From NCBI RefSeq assembly GCF_900496995.4, contig NC_044010.1:6634001-6698000 (forward strand): DNA of 64,000 nucleotides, written 5' to 3'. The notes under the pieces were generated by a model, which worked only from the letters and a program-made list of their open reading frames with translations, did no database searches and was not told the origin of the DNA. Positions 26,464 through 36,039 of this stretch are shown here, piece after piece. Within the stretch, counting starts at the first letter, position 1. Each line of letters opens with the position of its first letter. The position numbers and the translations under genes were made by a program. Source of the stretch: Aquila chrysaetos chrysaetos. Taxonomy: Eukaryota > Chordata > Aves > Accipitriformes > Accipitridae.

Positions 26464-29400
26464 GTGAGTACTAACTAAGCCACCTTCCTTAATTAGAAGA
26501 AATATAGCTTATTCCTAGAGTTTGGCTTGAGAAGTTCTCTCTCTTTTTTTTTTTTTTTCCCCAAAAAGCAACTTTACACTGAGGGCTTCTTCAGGATGCA
26601 GGAAAACTGTATCTTGTGTTGTGCACTGCATTAAAACATACTTTTCTTTATAGATACATTCCTGTTTAGCTAATAGAAATGTTCAGAAAGAGTATGTTTG
26701 CCTGTCTTTTTCAAGAAGAAAGGCTGTGTATCATCATGGCTAGAAGCTTCATTTCTATTTTGGTTCTCTGATGTATTAGCAACCAGTTATTGTCTACAAG
26801 GTAGTTATTCATATCCATTTGCAAAAGCCAACCTCAGCCCAGGGCAAAAGTCATATAAATTAAGATGAGAAATGTGCAGTCATTGATCACTTAATCATAG
26901 ACAACTGGGAGCTGAATACAGCTTGTATAGCACCCTCATGGCACCAGCTGAGTGTGAAGTTCAGCTCTAAAGCCAACAAACCCATCTAAAAGACAGTCAT
27001 TCCAGCATGAGAGGATTTTTTTGTGGGTTGGAAATCGAGCCCTATTTGCCCTCAACCTCTCCTCCACCTATTGAGTGTGAACAAACGAGAAGAGGCTCAG
27101 CTAGAAAGGTTAAATTTTGCACTGACCTCCACCCACCATTTTGGGTCCCCGGTGCTGTTGGCAGCTGGCAGAAGCAGCTTGCAGGGCTGTTTGGGTTTAC
27201 TGCAGGCACCAAAGAGTAAGTTAGAGGCTCCAGGAGTGGAAGAGAGCACAGGTATCTTTTATTCTTTCCTCCTGTCACCCCACCTCCTCTAGCCTGCCTT
27301 GTGTATTTCTCATTCACAGCCAACGACATGGCCTTACATGGGAAAGTATCAACCTGCAGATTGCATAAAGGGGAGGCTGATGGCTTAGTAGGTGCCCTAT
27401 TAGTACTGCCAAATGTGGAGAACATCGTCACATTACAGGAAGTCCCAGAGAGCTTTCTCCCCTCACGGTTGAAAACTGGCCGTGAACTACCGACTTCATA
27501 TGACAATGACCTATTAGATCATCTAATCATTTTTCCAGGTCAAGACAAGATCATCCATGCTGTATTTCTCTGTAGTCTGTCTAGCTCAAGTGCTTTCACC
27601 AAAAAGCCTTGCATTCCTCTCCATTGGGGACTGAGCTCTACAACCCGCATGACAGGGGACCTACACATCACTCTGCTAACTAAGCGGCTGACTTAAAAAG
27701 AGCTTTGAAGCAGAGTCAACAAGGCATTTGGCATGGTATGCTCCCAGATGCCAATATGATAAGGGCATTGTGTATTTGAATACAAGTGAACTAGTATGTT
27801 CCAGTTTTGCAACCTTACAAAAGAAAAAGAAAGAAAGAAAAAGAAAAATAGAGGCTGTGCTGTGGCATTCTCAGTGAAACCTCCAAACAGAGCTGGGGTG
27901 AAACAACACAGCCTACTTCTCTTGTGTTTTGATTTTCCTAATTAGCTTTAAGTTACATGATTTGTATTGAATCCAAGATGTGGGATAACACAGATGACAA
28001 GGCCAGTTATTTCATGATAGGACGTGCAAACAAAACTCATGACGAACAGAGGCAACATCAAAGCACATTGTTCCTGCTCAGTTATGTTCTCTATGCCACT
28101 AAGTGGCTGTGTAAAAATGATACCTTTTATATCACTAAAAGGAATAAAAATTATGATTGTGTTGCAGGGGGTACATGTGGTAAGGCTGGAACACTTGTAG
28201 TGGAGAAATTCTGTGGCCAACCCTTGAAAACAAGGTAGCAGTAGCACATACTGCTTTAGCTAAAGCAGCAGTATCCAGTGGAGACAATGGTTAATGAACA
28301 GAGATTTTTAAAAGAGTACTCATGATGAAACTGCTCAAATTAACTCTTAACAAGTAACCAAATAGATCACATCAGAATATTTGATACAGAAAGACTGTAA
28401 TATGTCAAGCTACCATCAGCTTTGTCAAGTATTTCAACTATACTTTGTACTTCGTCAAAGTACCTTGTCCAGATACTTCAACTTTTATGACTGCTGCACT
28501 GATACACTGTTATCTAGCTGGAAAGGGAAAATCTGGACCTCAGATTCCCCCGAGAAGCTCCAGTGGGCTCATTGGTAAGATTATGTGTGAACACGAGGAT
28601 AATATCTCATCCAGTATCTTTAATAAGGACTACTCATTTTAGGGGGCTGGATCCAAAACTACAATAATATGTGGGTCCCTAATTCTCAGGCATCCAATTC
28701 CTGTGGATTGGTGTTCCAGTTACAAGGCCAAAATTTTCACTTTGAGGTAAAAGCACAGAGCACCAAACAGCTCTGAAGGTTTTTCACATGCTTTGTTGTC
28801 GCCTAGTTTCATAGCCAGCTTATATTTTCTATATTTTTGCATCCATGAGTTCTCTCTTCTCTGATATTTAAACTGTAAGCTCTATACCCCATCCTTTTAT
28901 AAGGCACCTAGAACAACAGGGCCCTGCTGTCTGACAGAAATTGTCAGTGCTACTCCCATACGAGCCATAAATAATAATAACTATGAATACAACTGTGATT
29001 TTGTGTACAAGCATGCCTGGAGGAGCCATTCAAGTAACTCTCAAACTGATCATCAAAGGGTTTGGTTTTCCATTGCCTTGAGACATTTGTCCCGGAGCAT
29101 AGAGAGGCTATTGTCATTGTCATACCAGACCCAGACAATAGCGTTTCACACCCTTTGGATGGCAATGAAAGACTCAAGACAATGGAAAATCAAGACCTTC
29201 ACTGTGAAATTGTCTGCAGTCCTTGAGGGGGCACTGACTAGTATGAAGGGAGACTATTTCACTTGAGGAAAATAAAACAACAGAAGAAACTGTTCCAAAA
29301 ATTAGTCTGAACTCCTTCTGGGCGACAGCTGTTGGCTTAAGAGTTTGGTTTTCCCTCTTTTTGAGACAGCAACTATTCCTCTCATCTTCTGAGCTCAGGC

Positions 29401-32400
29401 TTGTTTCCAGAAATGAGATCCACTCACAATACTCTTAGCTCAAGGCTGTTTGATACTATGATTAGCAGCTGAGTGAGAGAAGGCAGGTTTAAGTCTCTGC
29501 TACAGGCATGTGCCCATATTTTTCTAACAAAAGGTAGCAGGACAATGGGGTCCCTTCACAGAGGATAGATCTCACCCTCAGTATCAACACCTGCAGAATG
29601 CCAGGGTGCTGCCCCCCGGGTCGCTGATAGGATCTGCTGGGGTTTCAGTCTCTTGCAATGGAGATTCATCCCATAATTTCAAGATTTCCTATCCTGAAAC
29701 TAGAAATGCGTGCCAGAACTTCTAAGAAGCTCACATTATGTTTTGGGATGCAGGCAGTTGCATTAGGATTCACGCATATTCACTGTACCTGTCAGAACAG
29801 AGCTGCCTGTCTGTAAGTGTACATGCATGTTTTGCTTTGCCTCAAAAGCCGTTGAGGCAGGAACAGCAGGCTCCAAGATTTTTGGGGGCGGGAAGAAAGA
29901 GGTTAGTGTTCCAGGTGGAAATGTGGCTGAATGGACTTTAAACTTCACCCAAAGTCATTGGACAATGGCATTAATCTTCCTCTAGTATGGCAGTAGAAAG
30001 GAACTGAGGATCAGGAAAAGACCTGGTTGTACACATGAATGTAATCTAAGCAGGAACTGGGAAAAAAATCCCTATCGTCTTAATAGTGACTACCCTCAAG
30101 TTCTAATTCCAGGAGCCATTCTTTGTGGTGGTTAGAGGTCAGGAGCAGCTGGAAGGTTTATCATCCTACCACCCTCAACCCTACTCTTCTTTCTCTTTCC
30201 TGGTACAGATGTTGGTGTTAGTGATGGAAGTGCAAGCAAGGAGAATGCAGCTGTAACTCACGTAACAGCACGGCCCTCGTTGTTGACAACACCTGAGCCA
30301 TGGCACCTTTTGGTGACTCAAACACCAGCCAAGGAAAAAGCCAAAGAGGGTGAAACTGTGGTCTTAAATTGTCGCTTTCACAGTCCACAACGTCCCTTCC
30401 TGACTGACCTAATGGTGAAGTGGTACAAAGAAGATGAAAAGGGACAGATGGACCTGCTAGAAAACAACATGACCATCTTGCCAAATAACTCCAGGGTTTT
30501 CATGAGTGGAGACTTGTCCCAAGGGGATGCCTCCCTGGTGATCCTCAATGTGACAACCAGTGACCACGGTATTTATTTCTGTGAGGTTACACTTCCAGAC
30601 GGGAAGGTGGTGACAGGAGATGGCACAAAGCTCAGGATCAGGAGGGCTCTGGGTAATATTTGATGTTATTTACTTCTTTTCACCCTCTTTCTCTTCCAAA
30701 GCTGGTCTACATGCTCGCAGATAGGGTGAAGTTGGCCGGTTTGGCCTCTAGCAGTTAGGGCCTAGTGTCATGGAGTGTAATAGCTCTATAGCATTTCTCA
30801 TTATTTTCGTTAGGCCAGCTAATTTTGATTGGCTTGCCTCTATAAGCAGTCTCACAGGTATTATTGTAAGGAGGGGCATTTACAACCAAAAAAAGAAGGA
30901 ATAATTTTATCACTGAAATCAAAGTCAGTGCCAAGAATGAAAGAGTCGGGCAAGTTCTCTCATACTCACAGCTCTGTTTGGCAGAACCCCCATGAATGGC
31001 AGGTGTCAAGATATCACCTCAGGGAACAGCTACAAACTCCTTTTTTTTGACATTATTTCTCTCCAACCCACCAACTTGCATATTCATTCCTTAACTCTGG
31101 ATGACGTAAGTAATCCCACAATAAACATGAGGATCACGTTATACCATTTCTGCTTAACTTCACATTAAAATCAAAGTAGCATTAAAAGTGCCATGCTATG
31201 TTTTCTTAGCTTCACAAATAGACACTAGGCATATTAAGTAAGGAGATAACTTGCTTTGCCTTTATCAGCTGGAAATGTCAAAGCAGCTTTCCTTTTTATG
31301 TAGGCTAAACACATTCCAGTCCCAACAAATCAACACATCAGAAGGTTTATTATCTTATTATCTAATTAACAAAAAATAGCACCTTCTGTGTCAAGACTAA
31401 ATTATGCAACTGCTGTTTCCCCCTGATTCATTACCAAAGCTTCTAGCTCACCAAGATTCACTAAGCCTTTGCCCTTTTGAGGCTGAGTTCTTCCATTACT
31501 AATTTTTATAAAACTACTCAGTTTAAACTGTAGCACTAACAAGGCAAGAAAACTGTGCCCCCTGCAAGGGCTTGGTCATGTGTCTAATGAGGTGTCCCGT
31601 TGGCTTGATCTCATAGTCTCAGTAGCGCAGGTTACTCTTGCAACGTCTGCACTCTGGCCAGTGTAATTGCCTTTCTGTGTTCCAGAGAAGATGAAATATA
31701 TAATTTTTGCACTATGCCTGAATTAAAGGGACAAGAGAATATGAGAAATATAATTCATAAAGAAATGTTACGTGCCACAAATCCAGACTGTCCAAAAACT
31801 TATCTGAAATTAAAAGGAGAAATTAGCTGACTCTGTTAACTTGTCCATTACAGGCAACAAATGACATATATTTTGAAGTAAAGTAAGTAATGGTTCTACA
31901 GCACCTTCATTGGCCTTACTTTCCTGATGAAAAGAGCAGCCCCACAAATGGATTTAAACTACAGGATACTTCCCTTTATGTGGGAGAAGGGAGTGGGTTA
32001 TTTACTGATGAGCACAGCTGTGGTAAACCTCAATGTCCATCCATTCAACTAGGTGGCACAGAATAATGGCTGCTCCTGTGAACATGTGGTCCGATGCTTA
32101 GAAATCTGTGTATCAACATGGTAGCAAAACCACCCAAATTTTCTAGTGAGGCTTAAATATAATCACATATATATATGTAGTGAATGCCTGATCGGACTGC
32201 AGCTGTAGATAAAACTGGAAGGCTTTTAATCGTGCTTTTATTACCTTTCCTGGGTGAGTCACATGGCAAAATGACTACCATGAGCATGAGGCAATCACTT
32301 AAAATCTGATCAGATCAGTCGTGTGCCATTGCCCAGCCAGTTTCCCTCTCTCTAAAGAGACATTCCTGCTCTGGCAGACGCTAAGCTACAGGGCAGATGG

Positions 32401-34361
32401 TCTCCACGCTGCATCCCACAACCCTTGTAACAGTCCATCGTACTGTGCTCACCTGACCAAAGGTTCTTCCTGAATCATCCTTCAGTCCCAACAAATAATA
32501 AAGCCAGAATGCCAACGTGCTCTTATCTCAAAAAAAAAAGGGATCATCCCATCTCTGCCATGCAACAGTCCCAGAGAGCAACAAATCAAAGAAAGGGCTT
32601 CAGTGGAGCTCTGCCTGCCCTCTGGTGCTGTCTCCTTTGGAGGTAGACAGGAAGACTGCTGACTTTCTCAAAATGGTCAGAGTATTTTTTTCCATTTGAA
32701 AATAAAGCATACAAGCATGAGTCCCATTAATTCAGGCAGCAGCATCTTTTGCCATCCCATAGCATCCAGCTGTTAAGGGAGATTGCTAGGGAGATGGGGC
32801 TGTCCTATCTCTAAATCCCCAGAAAGTGTAGCAGCTTCGTACATAGGAATGAAAAAAATCAATAGCTCTGTAGTGCAATACACTCCCTCCCTTGTAGAAG
32901 CCTATGATTTCATATCAGACAAGACATTAGCCTAATTGATATCGTAGTAAGTAGCCTCCTCAATGCATATGCTTCCCTGGATGACATCTTTTGTTCCTCT
33001 CTACCTTCCCTTCTCCCCCAGGCTTGTTTGGTATAGAAGAATCCATTGGAACTATCATTGGGGTTGTGGCGGCTGGTATCGGAGGTGTAGTGGTTCTGAT
33101 CATTGTTTTAACCCCGCAGCTGAGGAGGTGCGTCCTCTGCATGAGACAAGGCTCTCACCAAGGTAAGGAACACAAACCAAAACCTGGAATCCCTTGCTAG
33201 AAACATGAACTCAGTCGCCTATTTCTGAAGGTACCTTTTTTTTAACTTAAGGAGGAATTAGCCATTTACTTACCTCTGGTCAGGCACGAGATCTGGTTCC
33301 AGAAATAAGCAGTGTGGACGAAAATCTAACAGGGCTGGCTCTATGTTTCATCTCTTTTTCAAATAGTTCTTTGTTTTTGTTGGGTAGAGCTACATGCATG
33401 GGCCTAATGAGTTACCTATAAACAAAACAACGGGATCTTCTTTAACTGCCACTTTTGGCAAGGAGTTGTTCAATGAGATGCTTCTGCTTCTTTTAATGAA
33501 GTCCTGGGTCTCCTTCGGTTCTTTTAGGTTTATGCTGAAGGATGTTTCTTCCTCCCACCAACTACATGCTTACATCTCTATACTTGTAATGCTCGTGTAC
33601 AGAAAGCCTATGATGGCCTAGGTGTTTGTGTTAAGTGTGGTGTGTAAAGCCCAGTAATATCTTTTATTAGATCAGGTTGGGAAAACTAGACCTTTTCGTT
33701 GCACATGAGCCAAAGAAATGACCCGAGAAGAGGCTGAGGTACATGAAAGCTTGCCTGTTTTTTCCAGCACTGTCAGCTGGTCTAATTAGAGTAGACTGAC
33801 ACTGAAGGCTGCGTTTTGAAACAAGCTGAGCTCCCATTTTGCGCAACCCAAGATGCGGTCTGTGTTTCAGACCGAGCTCGGCTGACTTCTTGCTTTCCGT
33901 GGGGAGCCGTGTGTGTGATTTGCACCTCTTCTCCCGGCACTCAAAAATCTTGCTCGGCCTGCTGAAAAAAAAAAAAAAGAAGGAAGAGCTGCTCTTGCCA
34001 TTCACTGGAGCGCTGCCGCCACCCGATGGCCAGCCCGGCGGGGACAGGGACACGGCCAGAGGCAATGCCTCCCTTACCGGGAAAGGTCTTCCAGCCCTTG
34101 CTGAGAAGCTCACCCGCACCCTTAGACTGATGCTGCCCACACAGCATCGTCATCCCTTTGCAAACCCTCTGCATGAACAGAGTTCGGGACTTCTTTACTT
34201 GCCAGATGGCCTTGGAAGAGTTTATTCCACTGTACTGACTCTGCATCGCTCATTCTCTCTCTCTCCTTTCCTTCTTGCTCGGTGTAGGTTGAGGTGCAGC
34301 ATTACAGGAGTCACTGGAAGATGCAAAGCCTACGGGTGGAACAACTTCTGAGGCCCTGTAA
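26397..34361 (+). CDS. Single V-set immunoglobulin membrane receptor (NCR3/TIGIT-like, unnamed)
   Basis: Joining 26397-26463, 30209-30652, 33022-33162 and 34294-34361 gives 239 residues, all introns in phase 1, the usual pattern for Ig genes. Residues 1 to about 25 are a signal peptide (basic start, then SSFLLFLLV). A linker follows to about 53, then one V-set domain at about 54-168. It has B-strand Cys77 (VVLNC), C-strand Trp94 (VKWYK), D141-H-G-I-Y-F-Cys147, and a J-like end GDGTKLRI. Sequons are at N109, N115 and N136. The transmembrane helix is about 179-200 and has no charged residue. Cys207 and Cys210 could be palmitoylated. The tail has no tyrosine, so no ITAM or ITIM. The GxGT end recalls NKp30, CTLA4 and CD28; TLPDG recalls the TYPDG of TIGIT, which in mammals lies in the same 3q13 region as GRAMD1C. 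NKp30's membrane arginine and TIGIT's ITIM are both missing. A lineage-specific receptor is possible. Confidence 0.85.
27819..27849 (+). repeat. (AAAG)n simple repeat
   Basis: Purine tract of AAAAG and AAAG units inside the first intron of the V-set gene. Confidence 0.85.
29064..29191. repeat. Nested inverted repeats
   Basis: An outer imperfect pair (29,064-29,084 with 29,171-29,191, about 17 of 21 complementary) encloses a perfect nine-base pair, GCTATTGTC at 29,107-29,115 and GACAATAGC at 29,134-29,142. It lies in intron 1 of the V-set gene. Confidence 0.65.
30209..30652 (+). CDS. V-set receptor exon 2 (V domain)
   Basis: 444 bases with acceptor CCTGGTACAG and donor CTGG/GTAATA, phase 1 on both sides. 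It encodes the whole V-set domain with both canonical cysteines, the C-strand Trp and the DxGxYxC motif, plus a roughly 30-residue Ser/Thr-containing linker before it. An extended region before a V domain is unusual and may be a flexible stalk tip or part of the leader. Confidence 0.93.
30653..33021 (+). other. V-set gene intron 2
   Basis: I see nothing but ordinary intronic sequence. No extra Ig or stalk exon with phase-1 splice sites was found between the V and transmembrane exons. Confidence 0.75.
33022..33162 (+). CDS. V-set receptor exon 3 (transmembrane)
   Basis: 141 bases, acceptor TTCTCCCCCAG, donor CAAG/GTAAGG, phase 1 on both sides. It encodes a short juxtamembrane piece (LFGIEES), a Gly/Val/Ile-rich helix (IGTIIGVVAAGIGGVVVLII) and a basic stop-transfer segment RRCVLCMRQ. 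Confidence 0.88.
33163..34293 (+). other. V-set gene intron 3
   Basis: Intronic, with a GC-richer patch at about 33,840-34,130 and a CT-rich acceptor tract at the 3' end. I could not support an additional cytoplasmic exon. Confidence 0.65.
34294..34361 (+). CDS. V-set receptor last coding exon (tail), acceptor ambiguous
   Basis: A strong pyrimidine tract at about 34,251-34,280 is followed by three AGs at 34,286-34,287, 34,292-34,293 and 34,298-34,299. The second gives the tail GAALQESLEDAKPTGGTTSEAL and a stop at 34,359-34,361. The third gives the same tail two residues shorter. The first meets TGA at once, leaving a 218-residue protein. I chose the second because the frame stays open to a sensible hydrophilic tail just ahead of the AATAAA. 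The first AG after the tract is often preferred by the spliceosome, so the short form is a real alternative. Confidence 0.6.
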
Positions 34362-34385
34362 GCCAAAAAATGGAGCTCTAGTCGG

Positions 34386-34391
34386 AATAAA
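34386..34391 (+). other. Polyadenylation signal of the V-set gene
   Basis: AATAAA lies 24 bases after the stop codon, followed about 20 bases on by a GT/T-rich stretch (ATGTTGTCTTTGG then TTTTTATTTTTGTT). This is the classical arrangement for cleavage and polyadenylation. Confidence 0.85.
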
Positions 34392-34411
34392 AGCCTTTGC
34401 CTCAGTACATG

Positions 34412-35823
34412 TTGTCTTTGGCATTTTTATTTTTGTTAGTCTGTTTCTTTTTCCTGCAGCTTTGACAGCCACAGTGGCATATTCACCATCCCTCTGCAGC
34501 AAGGAGCAAAACAGCCTTTTGTGAGGAAATTTGTATTATCACCTGCCAAAACCCCACTTATTTTGGCCACATATCTCCGAACCTAGACTCTGATGAGGTA
34601 CCTTGGGTCTTTCCCTGCCATTACTTCTTATTTTAAAGATAGAAGGAGCCTGACATACCCAGGCCCCCCCAGCTGCTAACACCTACCTGAGGAAATCGAA
34701 CGCGTTGCTTCTGGGGGTGCAACCATGGCTCCCAACTGTCCGCGCCTCTTGGTATAGAGGCTCCTGTCCCGTAGGCTTGCTCCAGTTTACAGGCTTGCAA
34801 CAAAGAGGCAAAGAAGGACCACTTGAACATAGCTATCCCTGGCTGAACGAATGGGATTTTGGTTTACTTTTGCCAGAAGGAAAGGTAGTGTTTCAATATA
34901 AGCCTCTAATACCCTTAAAAAAAAAGGAGTGGTGAAAGATTTGCTTGATGTAACTAACGTTCTTGATAGCTCCTGTCTCCTGACATGGCAATAATTGATT
35001 CTCAGATGGTCAGTGAGCGGGGGTTATGCCAATATAGGAGAGCATCTCTTATGTGTATGGGAGAACAGCATATCAGCTCTGAAGCATGTGTAGCGGGCAA
35101 GGGATATGTTCTTTTGCAATGTGTGGGTGCGCCTACTAGTAAGTAGAAGGCAGAAACCCCTGCTGGCCTTGCAACAGCAATAGCCTGGTGTAACTCCGCT
35201 TACCTTCGAACACACCTCAGAAGTGTCCCCAGTGCTGTAAGGCAGGAACATGAGGGATAAGACAGCTGGCTACATAAACTAAGAAACACACACACATACC
35301 CCACACCCCTCACAAGAAAGGATGGAGCCCTGCACTGAGCCAGACTCTGCTTTTCCTTCTGGTAGGAAGCAGAACTCCTCTAAGCACAACTAAGGGATAA
35401 TGAGGCATCCTCCCTCTTTGATGTCCCCCTCTCCTGCAGGTCCAGGAAAATAAAGTGGGTCACTCTACTTCCAGACTGGCACACCTCAGGTCTTCAAAGG
35501 CCAGTGTATCTTTTCGCAGAGATGGATTTTTTTTTTTTTTTTCCCCAAGCCAGTCCAGCAGAAGTCTCTACATGTTTTCCAGATCATGTGCAAATGTGTG
35601 GGAGCTGAAGGTCAGGCAATGTGAAAGGACAAAAAAGCCATTTGGTGATGGGTAATGTGTTTCCACTGCACTGCAGACCAAACCCTCTGTTTCTGCAAAG
35701 GCTGCGATCAGAGCAGGATCTTATCCTTACTTCAGCATATATGTTAGCCTGTCTCTCCCCCTAAACCCTAGCCTGATAGAAATTCTCTCACATCATTGTT
35801 AGCTCTGGTAAAAGAGGTCAAAT
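34412..35823. other. Intergenic region between convergent genes
   Basis: The V-set gene (plus) and the phospholipase gene (minus) end tail to tail across this stretch. It contains a short CA repeat (35,286-35,298) and a T run (35,527-35,542). No gene is supported. Confidence 0.75.
35286..35298 (+). repeat. Short (CA)n repeat
   Basis: ACACACACACACA in the space between the convergent genes. A second CA run of about 14 bases is at 51,840-51,853. Confidence 0.8.
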
Positions 35824-35829
35824 TTTATT
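35824..35829 (-). other. Polyadenylation signal of the PLA2G10-like gene
   Basis: AATAAA on the minus strand, about 50 bases after the TAG stop. The 3' untranslated region is therefore very short if this signal is used. Confidence 0.8.
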
Positions 35830-35875
35830 CCAGCACATTCAGATTCAAAGGGTTAGAAGAAAGGTCCTAAAAAGA

Positions 35876-36039
35876 CTACTCTGCCCCCCCATATCTGAAA
35901 TGGCATGTGGGATGAGTCTGTCCACATAAGAAGTCTGGCCAGAGGATGAAGTGTGGGTTGTACGGCGCTGCTCCCCAGCACTTGGCTGCTTCTTGGTCAC
36001 ACAGGCACACCATTTTTTCACACCGGTCTGTCAGGTTAT
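35876..36039 (-). CDS. PLA2G10: PLA2G10-like exon 4 (C-terminal domain and stop)
   Basis: 164 bases, acceptor TTCTTTTGCAG, stop TAG at 35,878-35,876. It encodes [20 protein letters not shown], then a segment ending [21 protein letters not shown] run of seven G near the end codes Gly-Gly-Ala, so a one-base length error there would alter only the last few residues. Confidence 0.96.

Larger units (their letters stand above)
26464..30208 (+). other. V-set gene intron 1
   Basis: Intronic sequence with no second Ig exon. It has an AAAG-type repeat at about 27,819-27,849 and nested inverted repeats at 29,064-29,191 (see findings). Confidence 0.75.

Noticed and set aside
27301-27696. 131-codon open frame in intron 1 of the V-set gene
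   Set aside because: It has no Ig cysteines or Trp, no fitting phase-1 splice sites and no recognisable family.
33839-34351. 170-codon plus-strand open frame running into the last receptor exon
   Set aside because: It reads the exon in a different frame from the phase set by exon 3. The upstream part is intronic with an A run and a strong acceptor tract inside it.
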